From Locusta migratoria (lineage: Eukaryota > Arthropoda > Insecta > Orthoptera > Acrididae), in NCBI GenBank assembly GCA_026315105.1, contig CM048748.1, positions 477,799,150-477,863,149 on the forward strand: a stretch of 64,000 bases of DNA, written 5' to 3'. Both the position numbers and the translations under genes were made by a program. The notes below the pieces were generated by a model. That model was not told where the DNA came from. It was given only the letters and a program-made list of their open reading frames with translations, and did not search any database. This document shows positions 35,386 to 46,256 of the stretch, piece by piece; the first letter of the stretch is position 1, and each line of letters opens with the position of its first letter.

Positions 35386-36360
35386 GTGCCGCAGCTTCCT
35401 GCGCTCAATGCACAGCAACTAATGCAGTTGTTTCAGTTTCAGAGCCAACAAATCGCGTTTCTCCTGTCTACTGTACAACAACTTCTGGCCTCACCTGTGC
35501 AACAAAATACGCAAATTCCACTGCAGAAGCCACCACCACCAGTAATCCCACCATTCCGCCAGTTTGACGAAGCAGAAGAGGAATGATCGGAATGGCTGCA
35601 ATAGTTCACAAGGTACTGTCAAACTACATTTTTTTCTCTCAACTGTAGGCCGCCCAGCAGTCCGTCTTGTCAAGAAAAGGTTTCGTACTGTGGGGCCTTC
35701 TGAACTTTCTTATGATTCAGAGATAGGAGTCCTCACGTCATGTTATGAACAGAAAATCAATGTAGTGGCCTAGTGGCCGCTAGGTATCAGTTCTTCCAGT
35801 GTAAGAAAGGTCAAAACCAAACATACAGGCAGTGGATGACAGATCTTCAAGGTCGTATTAGAAAGTGCAAATTTAAATGTCCATGTGGAGCTTTGTACTC
35901 AGATTTGATGTTACATGACTCAATTGTCTATAATTTTCTTGGCAGTAGACTTAGAGAGCAGATACTAAAAATGTCAGATCTGTCTTTCCATCAAGTACAA
36001 TAGATTTTGGAATAGTACGTTCAGATACCACGACAGTGGAAAAATTTGACTCAATTCCACTGTGTAGCGTAACGATGTCATGTGGCAGTGAGTGCGAGGC
36101 CAGGCGCCATGCGTTTCCGCCTGCCCTCTCAAAGCATAAACACGTCGACAGACAGAGAGACGTGCCTAATAAAGACGTGAAGTATTGCCCGAAATGTTTC
36201 TCGCTTCACAAAAGGCTGAGCTGTCCATCCTGGTCAGTGAAATGCATGCATGTGGCAAGAAAGATCATATACAAACAGTCTGCTTTCAGCAAATGGAACG
36301 TAATTTGCCCTCCCCGCCCAAACAGAGACAAGACAATACTTATTCAATAAATGCAGTATT
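35386..36360 (+). pseudogene. gag: Gag of Gypsy element A
   Basis: A glutamine-rich N terminus (QQLMQLFQFQSQQIAFLL) leads to PPFRQFDEAEEE, where a TGA at 35,584-35,586 stands in place of the tryptophan expected in SEWL. The middle (35,564-36,003) includes GPSELSYD and YEQKINVVAARYQFFQCKKG, a conserved capsid pattern of this retrotransposon group. A nucleocapsid-like CPKCFSLHKRLSCP is at about 36,186-36,230. Gag would form the particle that packages element RNA. At least three lesions prevent translation as one protein. Confidence 0.75.
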
Positions 36361-36399
36361 TTAAAAAATCGTGGCTGCCCCACATAACATCAAGGACAA

Positions 36400-37690
36400 G
36401 CAAGTAGCACAAGTTGTACGCCAGGACAGAAAAATGTATGTTAATTTGAGTTGAATGACATTTCTGTAAAGTATCAAGTACTCACAGGTGCATGAGACAC
36501 ATTTCTCAATCGCAAAACATATAAACAGTTTGGATCACCGCACCTTTCTCGCGCTAAAACATGGTTGACAACACACAATGGCAATGAAATTCCTATACTT
36601 GTACAGTGTTCACTGCCTGCAGAGTAGCGTTCGCTAATGCACACGGTGACATTTCAAGTGCTTCAGTCTTACGACGGAGAGAATATTTTCGGTTTAGATG
36701 CTTCTGAACTTTTTGGTATTACTGTGCAAGACGGTGTCTTAGTTGTGAACAGTTTTGATTCTAAAGACAGTGTACACAAGTTGCTGAAAGACTTTCCAGA
36801 TTCACTTTCTGCAGGACTAGGAAAAGCTAAAGATTTTGCTGCACATATTATTCTCAATGAAATGCCAAATCAAAATTTTGCGAAGCTCGTGATGTACCGC
36901 TCGCTTTACGCGACAAAGTTGCACAAGAACTTCGCACATTGCAAGAAAATGGTGCAATTGAATCAAAACATGCTAGCCGATGGGCGATTCCGCTTGTATT
37001 TTTGCCGAAACCGTCAGGTAGCATCGGCATTTGTGTTGATTTCAAAGCCACAGTAAATCCACAAACAGTTGTACACAGTTATCCTTTCCAGAGACCAGAA
37101 GATTTAATGGACAGATTAGGTGCAGAAAAATATTTATCAAAAATATAGCCGGCCGCGGCGGCCGAGGAGAGTGAGGCGCTCCAGTCACGGTCTGCACTGC
37201 CACTACGGTCGGGGGTTTGAATCCCATAAGCTTAACAAACATTTGAACATTTGAACAAAAATATTTTTGAGCAATGCCTAACTTTAACTGCCTCTCGACG
37301 AAGATCACAGAAACTTTTTGCTGTCAATACTCATCTGGGCTTGTTTAAATATTTGTGTCTACCATTTGGCAGTGCATCCGCACCAGCAATTTTTCAAAGA
37401 TATTTGGAACAGCTTACATCTCGGGTGCCTTATTGTTCAAACTACTTGGACGATATAGTTGTGTCAGGGCGTACCCCAGAAGAACACATTGCAAATTTGA
37501 GAAAATTATTTCACGTTTTATCAGATGCAAGTCTCAAGTGTCGCTTAGATAAGTGTGACTTTTTCAGGCCGGAACTGCAGCATGTAGGACACGAGATAAA
37601 CAGTGGAGGTGTGCACCCTATGCAATCACTGCTTGCCATTCGCGACCTGCCAGCACCAAAAGATGTGAAAGAATTATAGTCCGTCTTGGA
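36400..37690 (+). pseudogene. pol: Pol of Gypsy element A: protease remnant and reverse transcriptase
   Basis: The protease region before 36,640 is too decayed to show its DTG. RT starts with ENGAIESKHASRWAIPLVFLPKP (36,939-37,148), overlapping a second frame (36,637-37,056), so a frameshift lies near 36,900. It then has RPEDLMDRLG before a nested SINE (37,147-37,255). After the SINE come FGSASAPAIFQRY and an intact NYLDDIVVSGR, so the catalytic YLDD box is kept (about 37,443-37,454). A stop closes the frame at 37,677-37,679. Confidence 0.8.
37147..37255 (+). mobile_element. tRNA-derived SINE (family 1) with internal deletion, in RT
   Basis: The head is standard (GGCCGGCCGAG-type start, GGTTTGAATCCC), then the sequence jumps straight to ATAAGCTTAACAAACATTTG. 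It lacks about 90 bp of body, including the CTGATGACC block. AAAAATAT flanks both ends (about 37,139-37,146 and 37,256-37,264), consistent with a target duplication. Confidence 0.85.
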
Positions 37691-38470
37691 AAGATAACTT
37701 ACTATATTAGGTTTATTCCAAATGCAGCACAAATTGCACCTCTTTTGCATCGGCTACGCCGTAAAAATGTTCGTTTTGTTTGGACAGACGAATGTCAACG
37801 CACATTTCAGTAGTTGAGAGATGCATTGCTTAGTGATCGATGTTTGGTGCACTTTGATCGAGAAAAATCAGTTCTTTTGCAAGTGGACGCGTCATCGTAT
37901 AGTTTAGGAGTAGTTCTGATACACAGACATATGGATACGGACCGTCCGATAGCGTTTGCGTCCAAACTTTTGACAGACACATAGTGCTGTTATTCTCAGA
38001 TTGAGAAGGAAGCTTTAGAAATAGTGTATGGTGTCACAAAATTCCATCACTATTTGTATGGGAGAAAATTCTATTCAGTCCCTGACCACAAGACTTTGCA
38101 GTCATTGTTTCATCCTGCCAAGCCAATTCCTATGCGCACGGCACACAAATTGCAACACTGGACACTGCTCTTATCACAGTATCAGTACGACATTGTGTAC
38201 TACCCACAAATCGCCATGGAAATGCCGACGCACTTTCACATCTTCTGATTGGCCATGACAAAGACTTTGATGGTTGTGAGACGTCTTTTTGTCAGATAGA
38301 TGCACAGGAAGATTGTTGCAATCGTTTCCGTTGGACTATAGGAAAATTGCTCGGTCCACAGAAACAAACCCCGATTTACGAATTTTGCTGCGCTAGATTC
38401 GCACCGAATGGCCTCGCTCACAACGTGACGTTGAAAATTTTCGGGTGCGTCACTATTTTGCTAGATGAAA
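37680..38470 (+). pseudogene. pol: RNase H region of Gypsy element A
   Basis: Translation without regard to stops gives the connection and RNase H order of Gypsy Pol: VRFVWTDECQRTF, then LLQVDASSYSLGVVL (first catalytic aspartate of RNase H) and PIAFASKLL. KEALEIVYGVTKFHHYLYG (with the catalytic glutamate) and DHKTLQSLF follow in 38,024-38,248. Stops interrupt at about 37,812, 37,982 and 38,246. It degrades the RNA strand during reverse transcription in active relatives. Confidence 0.78.
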
Positions 38471-38528
38471 TGAACTTTCAGCTCATAGAGTTGTCATTCT
38501 AGTTTAAAATGACAGTGGACACTCACAT

Positions 38529-39780
38529 GTGTTGATTACGCGACGTTTGCACAAGGAAGTAATGAACTTACATCTCAAGAACAGTGGTGAATTTATTGTT
38601 CGCACTGAGCATCTACAAGACGACACTGTACTTGGCAGGGTATGGACGCCTATATACAAAAGATGTCGTCACAGTGTTCAGTATGCACCACCAGCCCCAA
38701 CTCAGAAAATTTTTTCTTTGCCAAAAGCAGATTTACCATGGCAACGAGTGCATAATGACTATGCTAGTCCCTTCTGGAACACTAAGTGGCTTATTGTGGT
38801 TGATGGTTTTAGTGGTTACCCATTTGCAGTGCCAATGTCTTCTACGAGTTCTAGTAGCACGATCAGGGCGTTGTCTTCAAATTTTTGTCTGGAAGGTCTC
38901 CCTGAACTGATACTCTCTGACAACGCCCTCAGTTCACATCGCAAGAATTTTGTGAACGGAATGGAATAAAGCATTTCACCAGTGCACCGTTTCACCTGCA
39001 GTTAATCGGGACTACGGAACGCTTCATCCAGACATTTAAGCATCAGATGTCCAAACTTTGTTCTGAACACTCACGGGAGTCTAACTGTTCCTCACCTCCT
39101 ACCGCTCGCATCCGTGAGAAGGATCATCTCTGGCGGAACCTCTGCACGGCCGCCGCCACACACCCTGCTCCACTTGATCCACGTGTCGCATCGCCCGGAG
39201 CAGCAGGCGATGACACACAAGTATCGCTTCGCTCTGCGTAAACCAGTCTTTTTCAGAGTTTTCAGCGGTCGCAGACGGTGGGAGCGGTGCGAGGTCATCA
39301 AATGTTGCGGTGCTCACATGTTTGAAATTTTAGGACCTCACGGCGCCATACGCAAGCACCGCAATCATATTCGCCCTTGTAGTGTACACTGTGATCCTTC
39401 TGCGTTTCTCTCGGCAGATTCAGGAACACGCAGACCGCGCTGCTGCAGCTGCCTGCGCGAGCTTGGCGGTAGCCCCCAAGCAGATCTCCACGGCACAGCG
39501 ACCCGACTTCATAGAGATGGAGACCTTGCCGCCTCCGCCTCACCTGGACACCCCCATGGTACTGGACCAAGACGCCACGCAGCATCTGACGCCGACGCCC
39601 CACCGACGTCACCATTACCTGGGCCACAGGTCGTGGACATGGGCCCTTCAGAGTTTTCAGCAGAGGATGTTCCCTCGCGAGCTGAGGCCGGATGGTGGCG
39701 TCCTCTGAAGCTACAGACTCCGGTCCATCACGACGTCCACGAGCCTGCCTCTTGCCCCATTGTCGAGTTCCGTACATGAC
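38529..39780 (+). pseudogene. pol: Integrase region and C terminus of Gypsy element A
   Basis: The frame at 38,529-38,969 has KRCRHSVQYAPP, then WQRVHNDYASPFWNTKWLIV (first catalytic Asp) and GLPELILSDNALSS (second Asp). After a frameshift near 38,970 the TTERF segment (about 39,013) holds the glutamate. A further frame at 39,114-39,779 includes KYRFALRKPVFFRVFSG and MFEILGPHGAIRKHRN, which fits the C-terminal domain, followed by a proline- and alanine-rich tail. All three catalytic residues can be seen but in separate frames. The opposite-strand long frame at 39,298-39,777 is a shadow. Confidence 0.78.
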
Positions 39781-39807
39781 AACGGTTCGGCACTTTGGGG
39801 AGAGGTA

Positions 39808-40182
39808 TGTTGTGGGCTGAAGTCAATGCCACACGTCATTTGCAAGAGAACGATCGTGGAGAAGGCAGTGGTGCCTATCGCACGCCGGCGCCGCGCATCC
39901 TGGTGGGAGTAATGGAGATATGCACCCTCCACAGGCTCATATATCTAGGCCGACATGCGTCTACACGACCCGTCAGAACTCGGCTACCAACTACGCAGTA
40001 ACTAGGTCTCAGCCCAGCTAGCATCGTACTGAAGACGACGACGCGAGAAGAGAGAAGAACAGATAGAAGTTGCGTATTGTATTCTTTAGTCAATAAACTT
40101 GTATCACTAATCTGAATAGTTATTCTAGCTACGCATTCTACACCGTACCTATCTTGAAAGATAGGCTGACTAAAGAGTGACA
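39808..40182 (+). mobile_element. 3' LTR of Gypsy element A
   Basis: TGTTGTGGGC starts right after a purine tract (TTTGGGGAGAGG), and GAGTGACA ends it. The AATAAA signal is at about 40,091-40,096. It aligns with the LTR at 29,605-30,002. Gypsy element B sequence starts within about 100 bp of its end. Confidence 0.8.
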
Positions 40183-40269
40183 AAACCACACAGTCGGATA
40201 TTGTCAGGGTAAGAAAGCCCACAGGGCGTGAGATAAACTGTGGAACCGAAAATGACATGTTGTGTGTAT

Positions 40270-40530
40270 ATTGTGTAGACTAAAAGGAAAGGTTAAAACT
40301 ACTTGTAGATACAGGTTCACAGTTATTTCTATTGAAGGAGGATAGCATTCCTGGAGGTAGTGAAGTTAACATAGACGAAGGAGAGCGTCTTCGTCTAAAA
40401 GGAATAACGAGCGAGGCAGTAAGCATGCTAGGTGCGGTAAAAATACAGCTTTGTTTGAAGGGTGGTATTCGGGTAAACCACAAGTTCCGCGTGTATGGGG
40501 TCGGGTTGGATATTCCATATGATGGACTAA
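40270..40530 (+). pseudogene. pol: Retroviral-type aspartic protease of element B
   Basis: LLVDTGSQLFLLKED at about 40,298-40,345 contains the DTG active-site triad of a pepsin-like retroviral protease. The frame continues to about 40,530 (GVGLDIPYDGLI), where the SINE interrupts it. The enzyme would act as a dimer to cut Gag-Pol. The reading frame upstream is closed by a stop near 40,280. Confidence 0.75.
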
Positions 40531-40722
40531 TTCAAATGTTCAAATGTTTGTTAAGCTTATAGGACTTAACTACGGGGTCATCAGTCCCTAAACCTACAAA
40601 CTACTTATGAACTACTTACGAACTAGGACGGCACAAATATCCATGCCCGAGGGGGGATTCGAACCCCCGACCGCAGCGGCGTTGCTGACCGTGACTGGAG
40701 CGCCTCAGTCACCTCGGCCAAA
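40531..40722 (-). mobile_element. tRNA-derived SINE (family 1), antisense, in element B
   Basis: The reverse complement gives the family 1 order: GGCCGAGGTGACTGAGGCGC head, GGGTTCGAATCCCCC B-box, the GGGACTGATGACCCCGTAG block and the TTTGAACATTTGAA tail. It splits the protease from the protease-RT linker. A target duplication is not obvious. Confidence 0.88.
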
Positions 40723-41365
40723 GCATAAATTGAAATTGGATTATGCCGTCAAAATATGACGGGTAGAAGGTAAACAAATACCTTTGCTTGTGGAAATAGA
40801 ACCGGACAGTCACGAATAGAAACAGGAAATCGGAGGAAGGGAAAAGAAAACAGTGTTATTAAAAGTAAGTACAAAAGTACGAAGTAGCAAGGTAGAGGAA
40901 ATGTTAATTCCGAAGCAAGAGATTGTACCAGGTGTGTACGTCCCCGAAACATTAATTCAAAGACGCCAAGAAAGGTGTGTAGTAAACACAATGAACTTGT
41001 CAGAGAATAAGACTCAGCTGCACAACATTAGGTTAATTGCGGAAGAAATAGAGCCGCTGAAGAGAGTGCAAGTGCGAGAGGTAAAAACTGCCACCGATAG
41101 AAAATCATGCCAGTGCACTACGAAAACAATTAAGAACAGAACATATGAGAGTGGAAGAAAAGGGCGGAATATTAGAAATGTGTACAGAATATAACGATAT
41201 ATTTGTCAGGAGACAGACTATCATATACGACCGCAGTAGAGCACATAATACCAATAGCACCGCAACGTACAGTAAATGTAATCAATGCCAGACCATATAG
41301 AAATCCAGGGGCCCAAAAGTCAGTTTTACAGGAACAAATAGAGCAAATGCTGAAAGATGACATAA
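40723..41365 (+). pseudogene. pol: Protease-RT linker and start of RT of element B
   Basis: The frame at 40,853-41,194 encodes a linker with EEMLIPKQEIVPGVYVPETL. A shifted frame to 41,365 includes EHIIPIAPQRTVNVINARPY and VLQEQIEQML, the first RT segment of Gypsy Pol. It is interrupted exactly at the TAA duplication of the Harbinger-like insertion, and RT resumes at 44,252. Confidence 0.72.
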
Positions 41366-44251
41366 GGCCGTGTTCACACTGACGGCCGGGCCGGGCCGAG
41401 CCGAGCTGGGCCGAGCCGATCCGGGAGATTAAACACGTTGTTTGTAATGGCGCTGTTGACACTGCCGGCCGGGCCGAGAGGACTCCGCTTCAGATGGCTC
41501 ACGCCGAGCCGACGACAATCCGAATGTTTAACATTTCCGTCGTGAGCGTGAGCCGGCGCCGGCGCGAGCCGACTGGGCTACGGTGTTGCTTCTGCAGCAC
41601 AAGTATCTGATGGCTCCAGCCTGTTTCCAATACAAATCTCTCTGCTTAATAGCCTCATTTTTTAAATAACACTTGTGAACATATGTTTTGTTTATTTTTT
41701 CTTTTCTTAATATTAATTCTCTAAGATGAATAAAAAATTAGTAAAAAAATTAGCTGTTCTCATAAAGAAAAACACTCCTAAACATCAGTCGAAATTCATG
41801 GGACAAGTCCAGTACCACCTGTTTCTTATGTGCTTAAAACTCGACAGGTCACTACATTGTCAGAACAATAGTATTAAAACTAGAGGACCCATACGAATAC
41901 TTTGCACCGTTAGTGGAGAGACAAAAATGTTGGGAAAAGGGGAAGTAAAGTTGGATGTTAATGCATAGCTTTCTTCACTATCAATCAATGCAAGTGTTTA
42001 AAAGCGCAAATGAAAGAGCGTCATCCGCTGAGTCTTGTTAGGTCAAAAAGAACTGCGTACCTTAATTAGAACCGAAGACATCGTAAAACAAACCGTTTAA
42101 AATATTCAGTGCAAGGACAGAAGGATACTGCATTTGAATATAAATAAAGGATGGAGGCTCTTAAGTTAATTTTAATATTTAATGACAAATCTGCGAATGA
42201 ATAACTTTCGTTTAAAGTCGTATAGAACGGCCAGACCGACTTGCTTTAGTTTAGAGCAAGGACATCCCCATAAGAAATCTACAGAAGGAAATCGCGTTTG
42301 AGTATAGAAAAAGAAAGGCCAGAGTTATGTAAATTCTGATACTTGATGACAAATCTGTGGATGAATATCTTTCGTTTAAAACGAAACATGAAGGAAATCT
42401 GGCAGGTAATTAGGTCTGGCCGACTGACTTCAGTTTTCGTAGATTCTTTTAATATATACGATAACAAAATCAATTACCTGTTAGCTGGCTCGAAGTAGAC
42501 GGCAATGAACTAGTTTTGGTCACTTGCCGTATTTCCTTCGATCTTCTGCTGACAGTGGGCGGGGATTCATTGTTGCTGGGAACTAGCGCACCAAGAAGGA
42601 AAAAGAAATAAAAAAACGTAGCACACGATTCTATCCTTTATTGACATGACCTGGAGTGTCTAAGGCTACACTAAATCAATGAATTTTTCTTTCAGTTAAC
42701 CGAAATGAAAGTACCATCCACTCAGACAGTCCCTAAAAAAGTAACAGTAATAATAACAACAACGATAATTTGAGAGCAGTGTAGAGTGATTTTAATGTCA
42801 GTGTTCCGTATTATTTTTATCTCAGACGTGAGGGTACCGCTTTAATGTGGGACACGCTGTAATCAGTTATTTTCACGTTCTGGTACAACATTTTTCGAGA
42901 GCTACAGAAGCTAAAATAAAATTGATAAATATAAGTGTATTTTTGGACTACTACTTTTATCAACTCCAACTAAAAAGCCATTAAGTGTAGTATAAGAAAA
43001 TTTCAGTCCATCAATAGTAAAGTCGCTGTTTACATTAATGTTTACTTCTCTTATATTTCCAAACATGAAATATATATTCAGTTAATTATCTGGTGTGGAC
43101 AAAAATCCTGTTGTATGCGTGTTCAGAAAGTCTAGTATAACCTGATGTAAAAGCGTAACAGATATTTTCCATTAGGATATGGTGGAGACATGGCTTAGCC
43201 ACAGCGTAAGGGATGTTTCCAGAGTGAAACTTTCACTCTACAGCGGAGTGTGCGCTGATATGAAATTTCCTGGCAGATTAAAATTGTGTGCCGGAACCGG
43301 GACTCGAACCTGGGACCTTTGCCTTTCGCGGGCAAGCGCACTACCGGCTGTGCTATCCCGACAAGACTCATAATGCCGCCTCACAACTTTACTTCCGCCA
43401 GTACAGTAGTACACTTGCCCGCGAAATGCAAAGGTCCCAGGTTCGAGTCCTGGTTCCGGCACACAATTTTAGTTCATACTTGTTTTCTAGTTATGGATCA
43501 TTAACATATCACAAAGGACCTACACACGTGGCCAGCAATTCAGATTTTTCGGCACTGCACTGCTTCACGCAACGCTCAACACCCCCCGAGTCCGTACGCT
43601 TGCGGTCGCGGCATGACGCCGCTCAGATAACTCGCAATTACTTGTGAAAGGAGGTAGACATCGGTGCGACTACTATTTCAAAACCTTTTCTGTACTTATA
43701 GCTCCATTTCACTCCCAGTAATGCATGGTCTAAAATGCATAGAACAGTAAGCTGCCCGCTATCGAACTTTTTCAATACACGATTTGTAAATCGAGTCCGC
43801 ATACTTCACAAAAATCATCATTTGAAAGCGACTGTTACGAATTTCGAAAAGGTGAATGTTTTATTCGAAAGCTAAGATGTTGTACTACCATGTGTCCAAA
43901 AATGAGGTTTTTTAACTTCATACTTTCAATAAAATCGAGCGAGGGGCATTACATAACTAAAACCTCGCACGGAATGAAAAGTAGACTTTTTATTTTTTCA
44001 CAGGCAAGGCAAAACTTTTAAGGAAAAAATAACCTCATAAAACGATGTGGCGTGGTCTTATATACCGTCAAAATTTTTTCCAACTTGAGAATCGGAAAAG
44101 TTGATTTTCCCGCTCTTCGTCGTCTCGGCTGGGCCCGGCGCGCAGTGTGAGCACCCGACTATCACTACCACTACCACTTGGCGCCAGCCGGCTCGGCACA
44201 TTCCGGCTCGGCTCGGCACGGCCCGGCCCGGCCGCCAGTGTGAACGCACCC
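41366..44251. mobile_element. 2.9-kb Harbinger-like DNA element, non-autonomous
   Basis: GC-rich terminal inverted repeats begin GGCCGTGTTCACACTGACGG (left) and end CCGCCAGTGTGAACGCACC (right). A 3-bp TAA lies on each side (41,363-41,365 and 44,252-44,254). Removing the element with one TAA makes the host RT frame continuous, which fixes both ends. A 3-bp TAA/TTA duplication and GG-start ends fit PIF/Harbinger. The only sizeable internal frame (41,726-41,968) has no known motif and I find no transposase. A tRNA-like foldback repeat is nested at 43,165-43,475. Confidence 0.85.
43165..43475. repeat. foldback repeat with two opposed tRNA-like segments (family 5)
   Basis: GTGTGCCGGAACCGGGACTC at 43,288 (minus-strand tRNA-like) is mirrored by GAGTCCTGGTTCCGGCACAC at 43,445-43,464 (plus strand). 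Both contain a TTGCCCGCGAA anticodon-arm-like part and a TTCGA B-box. The left flank (ATGGTGGAGACATGGCTTAG, GCGGAGTGTGCGCTGATATG) is found again at 58,870-58,950. It is a dispersed repeat with tRNA-like modules and no intact tRNA. Confidence 0.75.
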
Positions 44252-44810
44252 TAATTGTCGAAAGTAAGAGCTCCTGGAACGCTCCACTATTGTTGATTTC
44301 AAAAAAGTTAGATGTCAGTTGGAAGCAGAAATGGAGAGTGGTAGTGGACTACAGACGATTAAGTGACATCACTGTAGGCGATGCATTTCCACTACCACAT
44401 ATCTCTGAGATATTGGACCAACTAGGACAAGCGAAATGTTTCTCAACACTTGATCTTGCAATGCATACCATCAGATATGAACTGACGATAAAGGTAGGGA
44501 AAAGACGGAATTTAGTTCAAATGTTCATCAATATGAGTACAAAAATATCCAATGGGACTAAAAGAAGCCCAGTCCTCACAGGTTACCAGGGGATAAAATG
44601 TTTTGTTTATTTGTACGGTGTTGTGTGCTATGGTCGCTCGTTACAAGAGCACAATGAAAAGCTTCAGGCAATATTTGATAGGTTGCGAGAGCACAAATTG
44701 AAGCTCCAACCAGACGAACCCGAATTCTTACGGAAGGAAGTGATCTTTTCGATCACTGTATCACAGACAAAGGAATATCGCCTGATGCGGCTAAGGTGGA
44801 GAAGGTGAAG
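44252..44810 (+). pseudogene. pol: Reverse transcriptase palm of element B, catalytically dead
   Basis: The frame runs through SKSSWNAPLLLISKK, WRVVVDYRRLSD and CFSTLDLAM, where the first catalytic aspartate is kept. It then becomes degenerate and resumes at GYQGIKCFVYLYG. The YxDD box at 44,608-44,619 reads YLYG, so both catalytic aspartates of that motif are lost. SLQEHNEKLQAIFDRLREHK follows. The protein is therefore inactive even where the frame is open. A frameshift near 44,760 leads to the next frame. Confidence 0.82.
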
Positions 44811-45243
44811 TTCTTCCCTCAACCACGAACAACTAAGGAATTAAAAGGATTTTTGGGATTAATAGGATATTATAGGAAATTTCTAGCAAATTTTAGTAAA
44901 ACAGCGAAGCCACTACATAACTTATTAAAAAAAGGCGTAGTATATGAATGGACTGAGAGACAGAAAACTGCTTTCGAGAAACTGAAGGAGAAAATAGTGA
45001 ACCCCCACTACTTCAGTACCCTGACTTTACAAAGCCGTTCATAGTGACAACCGATGCTAGGAATGTTGCACTGGGCGGTGTTCTATCGCATGGCAAGAAA
45101 ATAGGCCAAGATTTGCCAATCGCGTATGCGTCCAGGTCGTTGAATAAAGCCGAACTGAACTATAGCACGACAGAAACAGAACTTTTGGCTATACTATATA
45201 CCGTGAAACAGTTTCGACCATATGTTTATGGGCGAATATTCAC
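44796..45243 (+). pseudogene. pol: RT connection and first part of RNase H of element B
   Basis: KELKGFLGLIGYYRKFLANF and YEWTERQKTAFEKLKEKI are the connection domain. After a shift near 45,030, VTTDARNVALGGVLSHGK holds the first RNase H aspartate. NYSTTETELLAILYTVKQF holds the catalytic glutamate. The coding sequence is cut at 45,243 by the Polinton and continues after 51,476. Confidence 0.82.
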
Positions 45244-45557
45244 AGTAGTGGGGTGGTGCCGGTTACACCCCACTGAGATTCGCGCGTCTTTTGTTTTTTG
45301 GCGGGAAATTTGAATTACGCCCCACCCCTCCTCCCTCGGCCAATTGCCGGACCGCAGATCAAAGGATACCGCCACAGGATGATTGATAGGTCTTCCCGGA
45401 AGAACGAAAGATGATTGACAGTTTACATTTAGGTCCTTTTGATTCGCTACTTGTCCGACCGCTAATCAAAGGATGCCGCCATAACGCACTTAAGGATGAT
45501 TGACAGGTTGCAACACCTCCCTCGGCCACACACGACGCCTCGCCCCCCCCGCCCCTC

Positions 45558-45790
45558 CTCCACCCCTCGGTGCCGCCGCCAGACAGGCAGCACCTCCGAC
45601 AGGTCCAGACCTGTAGACCCATCGACATGTCGGTACTCGCACCCTGGACCACACACCTGGCCGGTTCGACGCCCCCCTCCACCCCTCGGCACCGCCACCA
45701 GACAGGCGGCACCTACGACAGGTCCAGACCTGTAGACCCCTCGACATGTCTGTACTCGCACCCGCGACACCTACTCGCTCGGCCGATTGC
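45558..45790. repeat. 119-bp direct repeat in the left Polinton arm
   Basis: The unit starting CTCCACCCCTCGG occurs at 45,558 and again at 45,677, with AGGTCCAGACCTGTAGACCC in both. The right arm has one unit only. With small indels this explains the 136-bp length difference between arms. Proline-rich open frames through it are composition artefacts. Confidence 0.85.
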
Positions 45791-45956
45791 CGGACCGCCG
45801 CCTCCGCCGCCGCCGCTGCCGCCGACAGATGCTACCCCCTCCTACTCCTCCAAGCTCGCGACCGGTTCTCAAAGGACGCCGCGACCCGCCCTACCCGCGA
45901 GAACAAACAATACCGCGACGATTGTCTTGACCGCATCGACACCGCCCCCGCCCGGC

Positions 45957-45993
<37 letters not shown>

Positions 45994-46013
45994 CCTACGC
46001 GCGTCAGTCGAAG

Positions 46014-46205
46014 ATGAGTGGTGACGGGGAGAAGAAGGTTCGTTATGCTAACGAGACGCACTTAATGATCAGTTGGAGATTTGCATACACAGCAGCTCGT
46101 AAAGGCGAGTGGCAGCAATACGCACTAGATCGGGAGCGCTTCCACCGACGAATACAGCAAATGGAACGTGTCTTAGCACCTGTGATTCAGAAACGCTGCA
46201 TATAA
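46014..46205 (+). CDS. 63-codon protein of the Polinton inverted repeat, left copy
   Basis: A 63-aa basic protein starts ATG at 46,014, just inside the A-run, with a helical, charged middle (EWQQYALDRERFHRRIQQ). It is followed after about 50 bp by the ATPase start at 46,257 on the same strand. A residue-identical copy lies at 50,645-50,836 on the minus strand. I recognise no domain. Its position as the first gene inside the repeat suggests a real small element gene, but two identical copies are expected simply from arm identity and do not by themselves prove coding. Confidence 0.55.
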   Translation: MSGDGEKKVRYANETHLMISWRFAYTAARKGEWQQYALDRERFHRRIQQMERVLAPVIQKRCI

Positions 46206-46256
46206 GCAAATTATATCACCAACTTTTTTCTTATTTATCGGTCATACTGAAACTGA

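Larger units (their letters stand above)
35206..40182 (+). mobile_element. Ty3/Gypsy retrotransposon A, 5' LTR missing
   Basis: A primer-binding-like TGGCGACGAGG at 35,206 is followed by a leader, gag, pol in the usual PR-RT-RNaseH-IN order, a purine-rich tract (about 39,795-39,805) and a 3' LTR. The whole is interrupted by stops, frameshifts and one SINE. It abuts the 5'-truncated Gypsy element B at 40,183. Confidence 0.85.

Noticed and set aside
39298..39777. 159-codon open frame on the minus strand
   Set aside because: It lies wholly opposite the integrase C-terminal frame of Gypsy element A, is GC- and Arg-rich and shows no motif. It is a shadow of the plus-strand coding sequence.
29605..40182. 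The two related LTRs as ends of one 10.6-kb Gypsy insertion
   Set aside because: They differ substantially, flanking duplications do not match, and the leader and binding site next to gag lie at 35,206, far from the first LTR. Separate insertions are more likely.
41726..41968. 80-codon frame in the Harbinger-like element as a Myb-like or transposase gene
   Set aside because: It is lysine-rich and short, with no recognisable motif. Evidence is too weak to call a gene.
45462..45962. Proline- or glycine-rich frames of 79-130 codons in the Polinton arms on both strands
   Set aside because: They arise from GC-rich tandem units and are not matched by the same frame in the other arm. No domain is seen.
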